This document shows positions 1-5,984 of a DNA stretch of 9,836 nt, piece after piece (within the stretch, counting starts at the first letter, position 1; each line of letters opens with the position of its first letter). Under the pieces are notes generated by a model that ran no database searches, had not been told where the DNA came from, and worked only from the letters and a program-made list of their open reading frames with translations. This DNA is from JAQVUB01 sp033809415. Its GTDB lineage: Bacteria; Verrucomicrobiota; Lentisphaeria; Oligosphaerales; Oligosphaeraceae. The position numbers and the translations under genes were made by a program. The DNA lies in the NCBI GenBank assembly GCA_033809415.1, contig JAPXLT010000179.1, positions 1 to 9,836 on the forward strand, in the 5' to 3' direction.

Positions 1-46
1 CCCTGCACCCTGCACCCTGCACCCTGCACCCTGCACCCTGCACCCT
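1..46. repeat. Heptanucleotide tandem repeat (CCCTGCA)n
   Basis: Six perfect copies of CCCTGCA followed by a partial CCCT; the array is cut by the window edge, so its full length is unknown. The complementary strand reads GGGTGCA repeated, with seven GGG runs separated by four bases, which fits the canonical G-quadruplex pattern. It lies 34 bp upstream of the first gene. The same unit occurs inverted at the right edge of the window (9813-9836). The repeat is seen directly; any function is unknown. Confidence 0.95.
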
Positions 47-79
47 ATCCAATCACTACTCCAAGCAAGCTGGTCCGCC

Positions 80-3000
80 ATGCGTACACTACTTCTGTTC
101 ATGCTTGCAGTACTGCTGCAAAATCAGCTTCACGGCGCTGATGCCCCCACCTTGGCTTTGCTGGGCGAGCCACCGGAGCTGCTTGATCTACTCAGCGTCG
201 AATTAACCCGCGATAACAGCTTCGCCTTGATTGCCCGCGCAGAGATCGACCAGATTCTTCGCGAACACAAGCTCACGGCCAGCGATAGCAGTCAGCTTGC
301 ACGACTTTTTCCTCACGCCGATATCATCGCCATCTTCACCGCTGCCTGGGATCAGAAATCCGGTCGTGTCGTCGTCATCAACGCCAAAAATGGCTTCCGC
401 CTGGCCGATCACTCCTGGGCGTATGACGACCCAATCGCGCAGGTCAACAGTTTTGCCCAAATCATCCGCGACGGTGCCGGCAAAGCCCACAAGCCCGGCT
501 CACAGCTCATCGCCATCAGCCAATATCGCCTGGTCGGCATCAACTGGCGGCAACACGATGCCATCAAAGCTTGGCTCAATCAGTTCGAAACCGCCCTGAC
601 CCGACATCCCGACATCCAGCTGCTGGAGCGAGAACGTCTGGACACCGTCGGCGAAGAGCGCCAACTCAGCGCCGAACAGTTCGCTCTGACCCCCTCGGCG
701 CGTCTCCTCAAGCTCGAATTCGAACTTGGCGACAAAAGTACGCTCATCCATCTCAACCTCTATTGTCACGACCTCCAGGGCCGCGAAACCGTCCGCCTGC
801 GCCAGCCTGACATCCTCGCGCTGACGCCTGATGACACCGCAAAATTCGTCAGCAAACTCGCTGCCGCTCTTGCCGCGCAAGCGCCCTCGAGCGTTGTCAG
901 CGCCGCCGCCGCGCAGGAAGCAGCCGAATTCTATGCAGTCTATCAGAAACGCCAGAACTACAGCGACGCCTTGAAGTATATCCAGGCCGCCGTCGCCCTC
1001 GATCCGCAACATGAGGAATACCGCTATGCCGAGATTATCGCCATGGCGAATATCGGTTCCTATAAATCAAGACAGGATCAGCTGGATAAGACCCGGCAGG
1101 TCTATGCGCTGATCCAGCGCTTCCATAAGGACTTTCCCAACTCGCAGCGGGCGCTCTTCCCCAAAGAGGTCCGGAGCCGCTGGCATCTCTTCGCGCTTAG
1201 CAATGAAAAGTCAATGGAGAACTACTTGCAGCGGAACGATACGGAACGAGCAGCTGATTGTGAAAGGGTTCTCCAGCAACTCGATGCTTTCTTTGAGGAA
1301 ATCCGCCCGGCTGTCCACGCCGACATCCGGCGCCAGCCCCAGTATAGCTTCGACCTCAGCGATGGGGTAGGCGGCGGCGACGAAATCAAACGTATGCTTG
1401 AATACCTGAACAACACATTTTTTGGCTCGCACCTCTACATTGATCATGATCAACGCATTGGTGACTACTTTGCCGCCTACCTGGAAATCCTGCAAGCGCT
1501 GGATCGGAGCCGTCGCCTGCAACCCGCCAAGCCCACGCCCTCACCCAAAGTCTTCATACTTTGGCATGAACTCCTGCAAGACCTCACAGATCGCAATGCC
1601 ACCAGGTGCTTCCTCAACCGCGACCAGACGCTCATTGCCTTCCTCGAAGCATCCAGCCTGCCCGACGGCAAAGCCATGGCTCTCGAGTTCCGTACGGTGC
1701 AAACTCTGCTCAATGGCTGGCACCGGCCAGAAAATGTCAAAAAAATCTATCACGACTATTTTACCGCCTTAGCCGACTTGTCCCCAGGATGCTTCGCCGA
1801 CCTTACAAAATGGCAAAAGCAACTTGGCATAGTACCTTTCAGCGCCATTAACGAACAGCGCTTTGCGCTGCCGCCCAATTACGCCTATACCTGCCTGCTC
1901 GAATACCTCGGCAACAGCAATCAGGACGTGCTCAGTCTGCTCGAAAATGCCGCACGTGGCAATGGCAGCGATGAATTGCTCCCGCCGTTGCTTGACGCCA
2001 TGGATGCCATCCACGCCCTTAATTACCGCTGCCTGACCGAGTACAAGGTCGCCAATCTCTTTCGTGATCTGGCCTTTGTCATCTGGGAAAAACCGCTTAC
2101 TGAAAAAAGGGCCACGCTCGAGCAATTCCGCCCCAGCCCCCGTCAAGACCAGCTGTTGCGTACCATTAACAGCCAGCTTGTTTTCGACTATGGCGGCTTT
2201 CATGACGCCATGGCCGCGTCCAAGCCCATGGTCTGCAAAAATGTCTGCCAGGACGGCGACGGCGTCCTCCTCCTCCTGGGACAAGCCAACGGATACCAAG
2301 GCCAGGGCGCCATGGTGGCCCGCGTCGCTGCCGACGGCCGCTTCTCCAAGCTACTTGAGATCGAAGAGTTCGCCCGCAAGACCCACCTCTACTTCGGCGA
2401 CGACTCAACAAGCTTTGACCACCTGCTCTGCGATTCTCAGTTCATCTTAATCGCCAGCAGCAATGGCCTGGGAGTTTTCGACCGTAAGTCCGGCGCACTG
2501 CTCAATACCCTCCAAGCACCCTTGCAGATGAGCGATAGCTGCCTTGCTTTTGTTGGCGACCGCCTTTACGTGCTGGCCAAAAACGCCCTGCACTCCATGA
2601 ATTTACAAGGCGAGGGGCGTCGGCTCTACTTCAGCCAGGAACGCCTTGAACCCAAACACGACCTTGACCGCGATGGCAGCGCCAGCGACCTTGTTGCCTG
2701 CGCCAATGGCGAACTCTTTTTCCTGGTCTCACGCAAGGTCTCCAGACAACGCTATGACAAACAGGAAGTATGGCAACTCAAAACAGCGGACGGCAGCCCG
2801 CAACTTGTTCTGGAATTGCCCCCCAAACGCCGCTACGCATTGGCATCCGGTGACCAGGCTCCGCTGGTTCTTGCCCTCGACCGTCAGAGCAACATCGTCT
2901 ATCAGCTCGATCCTGCGGCTCGTACGCTGCAACCGCTGGTCGAAGCGCCCAAAAAAGGCAAGTACAGCTGTCCACGCCACCATCGCAACACCTTTTCAGA

Positions 3001-3208
3001 CATCAATATCCCGTATCCCTATCCCTTTGTTTTCCGCGACAATTTCCTCTGGACTGGCGGTCATTATCCCGCTTGCATCAATCTCGCCGCGCCCGAACAA
3101 TCGCCCCTGCTCTGGTTGCCTCGGACGACCTGGGCATTTCCCCTGCGCAACGACGTCCTCTTCCTCAGACATGATATGTGGTTCCGACTCCGCCTGAAAG
3201 ATAAATAA
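80..3208 (+). CDS. Exported protein with tandem CsgG-like domains, TPR-like region and beta-rich C-terminus
   Basis: A 1042-residue protein that I cannot name. Residues 1-22 look like a Sec signal peptide (R2, hydrophobic TLLLFMLAVLL, likely cleavage near HGA-DA), so it should act outside the cytoplasm. Two N-terminal modules (about 23-130 and 140-250) each contain the CsgG/FlgO-like pattern of a beta strand, an R-x-x-[IL]-D helix and E-x-x-L: FALIARAEIDQILREHKL at 48-65 and IQLLERERLDTVGEERQL at 179-196. Residues about 280-320 resemble one TPR hairpin (AAEFYAVYQKRQNYSDALKY). The middle (about 330-700) looks helical. From about 718 to the end, short beta-rich repeats suggest a propeller-like fold. 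No lipobox is evident. The ATG has no clear Shine-Dalgarno sequence. The coding strand is C-rich, unlike the dcw genes. The gene ends at its own terminator and appears monocistronic. Domain calls rest on pattern recognition only; the CsgG-like call is moderately sure and the propeller call is weak. Confidence 0.85.
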   Translation: MRTLLLFMLAVLLQNQLHGADAPTLALLGEPPELLDLLSVELTRDNSFALIARAEIDQILREHKLTASDSSQLARLFPHADIIAIFTAAWDQKSGRVVVINAKNGFRLADHSWAYDDPIAQVNSFAQIIRDGAGKAHKPGSQLIAISQYRLVGINWRQHDAIKAWLNQFETALTRHPDIQLLERERLDTVGEERQLSAEQFALTPSARLLKLEFELGDKSTLIHLNLYCHDLQGRETVRLRQPDILALTPDDTAKFVSKLAAALAAQAPSSVVSAAAAQEAAEFYAVYQKRQNYSDALKYIQAAVALDPQHEEYRYAEIIAMANIGSYKSRQDQLDKTRQVYALIQRFHKDFPNSQRALFPKEVRSRWHLFALSNEKSMENYLQRNDTERAADCERVLQQLDAFFEEIRPAVHADIRRQPQYSFDLSDGVGGGDEIKRMLEYLNNTFFGSHLYIDHDQRIGDYFAAYLEILQALDRSRRLQPAKPTPSPKVFILWHELLQDLTDRNATRCFLNRDQTLIAFLEASSLPDGKAMALEFRTVQTLLNGWHRPENVKKIYHDYFTALADLSPGCFADLTKWQKQLGIVPFSAINEQRFALPPNYAYTCLLEYLGNSNQDVLSLLENAARGNGSDELLPPLLDAMDAIHALNYRCLTEYKVANLFRDLAFVIWEKPLTEKRATLEQFRPSPRQDQLLRTINSQLVFDYGGFHDAMAASKPMVCKNVCQDGDGVLLLLGQANGYQGQGAMVARVAADGRFSKLLEIEEFARKTHLYFGDDSTSFDHLLCDSQFILIASSNGLGVFDRKSGALLNTLQAPLQMSDSCLAFVGDRLYVLAKNALHSMNLQGEGRRLYFSQERLEPKHDLDRDGSASDLVACANGELFFLVSRKVSRQRYDKQEVWQLKTADGSPQLVLELPPKRRYALASGDQAPLVLALDRQSNIVYQLDPAARTLQPLVEAPKKGKYSCPRHHRNTFSDINIPYPYPFVFRDNFLWTGGHYPACINLAAPEQSPLLWLPRTTWAFPLRNDVLFLRHDMWFRLRLKDK

Positions 3209-3248
3209 CCGAAACAACAGAATAAGCAAGCAAGTTATTTGCAGTCCA

Positions 3249-3292
3249 ACAAGCCGCTGCCAGGCATTTCTGGCAACGGCTTGTCTGTTTTT
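3249..3292 (+). terminator. Rho-independent terminator of the upstream gene
   Basis: A 15-bp stem (ACAAGCCGCTGCCAG at 3249-3263 pairing with CTGGCAACGGCTTGT at 3270-3284) has one internal C/A mismatch and a 6-nt loop. It is followed three bases later by five T residues (3288-3292). It starts 40 bp after the stop codon at 3206-3208 and separates the large exported protein gene from the dcw region. Confidence 0.88.
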
Positions 3293-3306
3293 AGGCGCAG
3301 ATTTTT

Positions 3307-3317
3307 TTAACCACGAA
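3307..3317 (-). repeat. Fragment of a CACGAA-type dispersed repeat
   Basis: TTAACCACGAA here matches, in inverted orientation and at 10 of 11 bases, the end of the longer repeat between mraZ and rsmH (4330-4340). It directly follows the T-run of the terminator. A match of 11 bases is short, so the relationship is suggestive only. The rest of 3318-3370 shows nothing I can name. Confidence 0.4.
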
Positions 3318-3370
3318 AAAGCTTGGGGTGGGCTGGCGTCCACAACCTATTCAAACGGCAAAATGAGTGT

Positions 3371-3568
3371 TTTTAATGGACAGGGACAGGAATGGACATC
3401 ATGGACGCGATGGACTTGACGTTTAATGGACGAATGGACAGGCACAAAAAAATGTCACCTGCTGTACGTGTCCATTCCTGTCCATCGTCCATTGTCCATT
3501 CAGCAGTCCATTCTTGTCCATTCAGTCCATCGTGTCCATTCGTGTCCCTGTCCATCGTCCATAAAAAA
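3371..3568. repeat. Converging ATGGAC / GTCCAT repeat, imperfect long inverted repeat
   Basis: The left arm has six exact ATGGAC units (starting 3376, 3392, 3401, 3410, 3426, 3434) and the right arm has ten exact GTCCAT units (3470, 3480, 3487, 3494, 3506, 3516, 3525, 3534, 3550, 3557). Neither arm contains the other orientation. Positions 3376-3398 and 3533-3555 are complementary at 22 of 23 bases, so the block could fold into a long hairpin. The ends are also symmetrical: a T-run precedes the first unit and seven A residues follow the last. It resembles a MITE-like or hairpin element. No target-site duplication was found. Open frames through it are low-complexity artefacts. Confidence 0.85.
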
Positions 3569-3647
3569 ATCTTTTACAACAAAAAGAAGAAGTTGGGGCG
3601 ATAGCACGAAATTTTTGCGGTTTTTATGCTCTATCGAGTGTACCTGC

Positions 3648-3684
3648 AAAAAAAGTTTAAAAAAAGTTTAAAAAAGTTGAAAAA
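3648..3684. promoter_or_regulatory. Helically phased A-tracts (predicted bent DNA) upstream of mraZ
   Basis: Four A-tracts of 7, 7, 6 and 5 bases start at 3648, 3659, 3670 and 3680, i.e. 11, 11 and 10 bp apart, close to one helical turn each. A-tracts in helical phase are established to curve DNA. The block ends 13 bp before the first GGG box of the putative mraZ operator, so an UP-element or architectural role at the promoter is plausible. I could not find a convincing -35/-10 pair; the best is TTGCAG (3689-3694), 16 bp, TAATTT (3711-3716), which is weak. Confidence 0.55.
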
Positions 3685-3696
3685 CAGTTTGCAGAA

Positions 3697-3772
3697 TGGG
3701 ATTGAACACCTAATTTAGGGTATTGTCAGTTGAAAAAAGGGGAAAAATGGGGTTGATAGGGTAAATTAGGGG
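3697..3772 (+). promoter_or_regulatory. Putative MraZ operator: ladder of WGGGN boxes
   Basis: Six boxes with a GGG core lie upstream of mraZ: TGGGA 3697, AGGGT 3717, AGGGG 3738, TGGGG 3748, AGGGT 3758 and AGGGG 3768. The last four are spaced exactly 10 bp apart (5-bp box, 5-bp spacer), and the first two are 20 and 21 bp away, near two turns. In Escherichia coli, MraZ represses its own cluster by binding TGGGN direct repeats separated by 5 bp, so the architecture fits autoregulation. The final box ends 33 bp before the mraZ ATG. Only two boxes begin with T, so the specificity would be slightly relaxed. Confidence 0.65.
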
Positions 3773-3805
3773 ATCAAGGTTAGGTTTCCTTTCCAGTTGT
3801 TGAAT

Positions 3806-4303
3806 ATGGAACAGACTTCAGTCACTCGCAAACGCTTCTTTTCCGGAACTTATCCGGTTGCAGTGGATGGGCAGCGGCGCCTTGCCATGCCCAAAAGCTG
3901 GCGTTTGCCTAGTGATGACGAGAATACCCAGTTTTTCCTGATTCCTGGACGTAATCACCGCATATTTGTAATAACGGAGGATCGTGCTTCCCGATTGTTT
4001 GAAAGTGCGGAAAAAATTTCTGTTCTGGATGGCGATGGCATGGGCGCCTGTGAGGAGATCGCCTCGAAACTGCAAATCGTCACCCTCGATAAGCAGGGGC
4101 GTTTCGTCTTGGACCCAGCCTTGGCCGCGCATGCGGAAATCACTAATAAAGCAGTTTTCCTGGGCGCCATTTTCTCCGGTGCGATTGTTGCGCCGGAGCA
4201 TCGTCAGGAAAAGACCAGCCCCAGCGAAATGAGTCTTGATCTGTTGCAGCGCATCGAGGAACGTGCCAATGCGCAGGCCGGCAGCGGAAAAATGCCGATT
4301 TAA
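3806..4303 (+). CDS. mraZ: Transcriptional regulator MraZ
   Basis: A 165-residue protein, close to the E. coli protein of 152. MraZ is a DNA-binding protein with two SpoVT-AbrB-type repeats that forms ring oligomers and regulates the dcw cluster; it is usually the first gene, as here. The first repeat is at about 12-60 with the DxxxR signature DGQRR (21-25), followed by LAMPKSWRL. The second is at about 88-130 with DKQGR (95-99), VLDPALAAHAEI and VFLGAIF. The tail (about 131-165) is hydrophilic. ATG 3806 is chosen over TTG at 3797 and 3800 because it is the first ATG and family N-termini are short; none has a good Shine-Dalgarno sequence. A ladder of GGG boxes upstream is its likely own operator. 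It is followed 43 bp later by rsmH. Confidence 0.93.
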   Translation: MEQTSVTRKRFFSGTYPVAVDGQRRLAMPKSWRLPSDDENTQFFLIPGRNHRIFVITEDRASRLFESAEKISVLDGDGMGACEEIASKLQIVTLDKQGRFVLDPALAAHAEITNKAVFLGAIFSGAIVAPEHRQEKTSPSEMSLDLLQRIEERANAQAGSGKMPI

Positions 4304-4308
4304 AATGA

Positions 4309-4340
4309 TTTTCGTGTTTTTTCGTGTGGTTTGTGGTTAA
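4309..4340 (-). repeat. CACGAA-type dispersed repeat in the mraZ-rsmH spacer
   Basis: On the minus strand this reads TTAACCACAAACCACACGAA followed by a second CACGAA-containing unit; on the plus strand TTCGTG occurs at 4311 and 4321, 10 bp apart. It fills most of the 43-bp gap between mraZ and rsmH and ends 6 bp before the rsmH ATG, so it forms the ribosome-loading region of that gene. A short inverted fragment of the same family is at 3307-3317. Assignment to a genome-wide repeat family is inference. Confidence 0.5.
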
Positions 4341-4346
4341 GAACTC

Positions 4347-5276
4347 ATGGAATTCAAGCACCAGTCAGTTCTCCTGGAAGAAGCGGTTAGCCTGCTGGCA
4401 GAAAATGGTGGGCACCGTTTCATCGACGGAACGCTGGGTGGTGGAGGCCATACTAGGAAACTCTTGGAAACTTTGCCGGAATGCGAGGTATTGGGAATCG
4501 ATTGCGACCCGACGGCCCTCGAAGCGGCTACGGAAAATCTCAAAGCCTTTGGTGATCGGTTCCATGCGGTTAAAGGACGCTTTTCCAGTCTGGGGGAACT
4601 GGCTTGGGAGCACGGTTGGGAAACGGTGGATGGGGTGTTGCTTGACCTAGGCGTCTCTTCGCCGCAGATCGATACGCCAGAACGCGGGTTTTCCTTCCGT
4701 TTCGATGCACCTCTGGATATGCGGATGGATCGGCAAAGCCCTGTCACTGCGGCAGTATTGCTGAATACCTTGGAAGAAGAGGAGCTGGCCAGCATCCTCT
4801 TCGAATATGGCGAAGAACGCCGATCGAGAGCCATTGCCAGAGCCATCGTGCAACGCCGGCAGACCAGGCCCTGGGAACGCACAGGAGAACTCGCCGAACT
4901 GCTGGAAAAAGTTGTCGGTCGGCAATTTCAGCATGGTCTGCCACCGGCTACGCGTACGTTTCAGGCATTGCGCATCGCAGTTAACCAGGAACTGGATGAA
5001 TTGCAGGAAGCGTTGGAGCGTATAATGGAAATCACCGGGAAGGGTGCCCGAATCGTGGTGATCTCCTTTCATTCGCTCGAAGACCGAATGGTCAAAAATT
5101 TCTTTCGGCAGGAGGCCTTGGATTGTGTTTGCCCGCCGGACCTGCCGGTTTGTGCGTGTGGAAAAGTGCCGTCTCTCCGGATCATTACCCGGAAGCCGGT
5201 GATTGCATCGGAGCAGGAACTCCGTGCAAATCCGCGTGCATCTTGCGCGAAACTGCGGGCTGCTGAACGAATGTAG
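4347..5276 (+). CDS. rsmH: 16S rRNA (cytosine(1402)-N4)-methyltransferase RsmH (MraW)
   Basis: A 309-residue protein, full length for the family (E. coli 313). It transfers a methyl group from S-adenosylmethionine to N4 of C1402 in the 16S rRNA decoding centre, in the cytoplasm. Visible motifs: HQSVLLEEAV (5-14), SAM-binding GTLGGGGHT (28-36), acidic motif GIDCD (50-54), DGVLLDLGVSSPQID (95-109), GFSFRFDAPLDMRMD (114-128), TRTFQALRIAVNQEL (202-216) and ISFHSLEDR (239-247). A CxC...CxC pair at C260/C262 and C269/C271 may bind zinc. The ending RANPRASCAKLRAAER is typical. ATG 4347 gives the expected N-terminus, but there is no Shine-Dalgarno sequence; a repeat lies directly upstream. Its place after mraZ is the conserved dcw order. 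Confidence 0.97.
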   Translation: MEFKHQSVLLEEAVSLLAENGGHRFIDGTLGGGGHTRKLLETLPECEVLGIDCDPTALEAATENLKAFGDRFHAVKGRFSSLGELAWEHGWETVDGVLLDLGVSSPQIDTPERGFSFRFDAPLDMRMDRQSPVTAAVLLNTLEEEELASILFEYGEERRSRAIARAIVQRRQTRPWERTGELAELLEKVVGRQFQHGLPPATRTFQALRIAVNQELDELQEALERIMEITGKGARIVVISFHSLEDRMVKNFFRQEALDCVCPPDLPVCACGKVPSLRIITRKPVIASEQELRANPRASCAKLRAAERM

Positions 5277-5301
5277 CGATGTTTTCTATCAGGATTTTTC
5301 A

Positions 5302-5330
5302 TTGGAACAGAGGAAAATCCATAACATAAT
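5302..5330 (+). promoter_or_regulatory. Candidate sigma70-type promoter for ftsL
   Basis: TTGGAA (5302-5307, 4 of 6 to consensus), a 17-bp spacer and CATAAT (5325-5330, 5 of 6) form the best promoter-like pair I found in the window. A start near 5337 would give a leader of about 23 nt containing the ftsL ribosome-binding site. It implies that ftsL can be transcribed independently of mraZ-rsmH. Prediction only. Confidence 0.5.
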
Positions 5331-5342
5331 GAATCTGGTTTC

Positions 5343-5350
5343 AGGGAGGA
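5343..5350 (+). promoter_or_regulatory. Shine-Dalgarno sequence that decides the ftsL start
   Basis: AGGGAGGA is a near-perfect Shine-Dalgarno sequence. It touches TTG 5351, is only 3 bp from TTG 5354, and is 9 bp from ATG 5360, so the ATG is the favoured start. It is the only strong Shine-Dalgarno sequence seen before any gene in this window. Confidence 0.75.
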
Positions 5351-5359
5351 TTGTTGGAT

Positions 5360-5752
5360 ATGGGGAATGCTTCTAAGGCAACGCTGGCGCGTCCGGTAAA
5401 GGTTGCAGTTAATATTGGCGATTGTTTTTCAGATTTTGCCGCCTGGCTGGTAGTGACTATTTTTATCATCAGCACCATTGTTGGAATGGCTTTCGTGCTG
5501 GTCAATACAAACCACGATATCAAGAATCTGAAAAAAGAGATTTTGCGTATCGAGCGTGACAATTCGGACTTGGACAAGCAGCTGCAATATCGATTGGCCG
5601 AACTCGAACGCCAGAAAAACAGCAAGAAAATCATCATTCTGGCGGAACGCCTTGGACTGCGCCCCGCACGAGGTCAGCAAGTCGAACATCTTCGCGTGGT
5701 GCAAAGTGTGAATCAACGGGTCGACAAGGAGTATCTCACGATGGTTCAATAA
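5360..5752 (+). CDS. ftsL: Cell division protein FtsL
   Basis: A 130-residue bitopic membrane protein. Residues 1-25 are cytoplasmic and mildly basic, about 26-48 form one transmembrane helix (AAWLVVTIFIISTIVGMAF), and about 50-92 form a charged coiled coil (NHDIKNLKKEILRIERDN onward). The segment IILAERLGLRPARGQQVEHL (about 92-111) matches the usual end of FtsL/DivIC proteins. FtsL joins FtsB and FtsQ in the periplasm and helps activate FtsWI at the septum. FtsL sequences diverge strongly, so the call rests on size, topology and position between rsmH and ftsI. The start is set by the strong Shine-Dalgarno sequence 9 bp upstream. It has its own candidate promoter in the 83-bp gap after rsmH. 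A 361-bp repeat-rich gap follows, instead of the usual close junction with ftsI. Confidence 0.88.
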   Translation: MGNASKATLARPVKVAVNIGDCFSDFAAWLVVTIFIISTIVGMAFVLVNTNHDIKNLKKEILRIERDNSDLDKQLQYRLAELERQKNSKKIIILAERLGLRPARGQQVEHLRVVQSVNQRVDKEYLTMVQ

Positions 5753-5879
5753 GAGAAGATTCCTGATAATTTTTGTACTACTATCACTCGACTTCTTCTT
5801 TTTTGTGAAAGATTTTCGGAAACTTCATTCTTAAATCATTGGCATACAAACACTTGACCGACAGTTCCGTCTGATTGTG

Positions 5880-5902
5880 GTGCCTTTACAAGGCACTGTC
5901 TT
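5880..5902 (+). terminator. Possible weak terminator after ftsL
   Basis: GTGCCTT (5880-5886), loop TAC, AAGGCAC (5890-5896) is a perfect 7-bp hairpin followed by TGTCTTT. The T-run is short and interrupted, and the hairpin is part of a cluster of palindromes, so it may simply be a repeat. If it works, ftsL and ftsI would be transcribed separately. Confidence 0.3.
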
Positions 5903-5963
5903 TGGGGGATTTCCCACCCCAGGCTAAAGCCTGGGGTTAAGCATGGTTAAGCGCCTACGGCGC
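5880..5963. repeat. REP-like cluster of three palindromes
   Basis: Three perfect hairpins lie in 84 bp. The first is GTGCCTT/AAGGCAC with loop TAC (5880-5896). The second is ACCCCAGGC/GCCTGGGGT with loop TAAA (5916-5937). The third is GCGCC/GGCGC with loop TAC (5951-5963). The direct repeat GGTTAAGC occurs at 5935 and 5945, 10 bp apart, linking the last two. The arrangement resembles bacterial REP/BIME elements, which are often moved by RAYT (Y1) transposases; no such gene is in the window. The preceding stretch 5753-5879 is AT-rich and shows no gene or clear promoter. Confidence 0.7.
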
Positions 5964-5984
5964 AATCTGTTATGTCGGAAAGCC

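Noticed and set aside
1769..2299. 176-codon minus-strand frame, and similar antisense frames at 500-1012 and 1211-1522
   Set aside because: They are shadows of the C-rich 1042-residue gene, with compositionally biased products and no conserved motif.
3371..3568. Terminator function for the long hairpin
   Set aside because: The right arm is followed by an A-run on the + strand, and the left arm gives an A-run on the minus strand, so neither direction has a U-tract.
3392..3671. Two overlapping small plus-strand frames (70 and 81 codons) and a minus-strand frame of 60 codons
   Set aside because: They translate the ATGGAC/GTCCAT repeats into low-complexity peptides; there is no ribosome-binding site.
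3723..3751. Promoter for mraZ using TTGTCA at 3723-3728
   Set aside because: The -35 matches 5 of 6 bases, but no -10-like hexamer lies at 16-18 bp.
5854..5882. Promoter for ftsI starting with TTGACC at 5854-5859
   Set aside because: No acceptable -10 hexamer is found 16-18 bp downstream.
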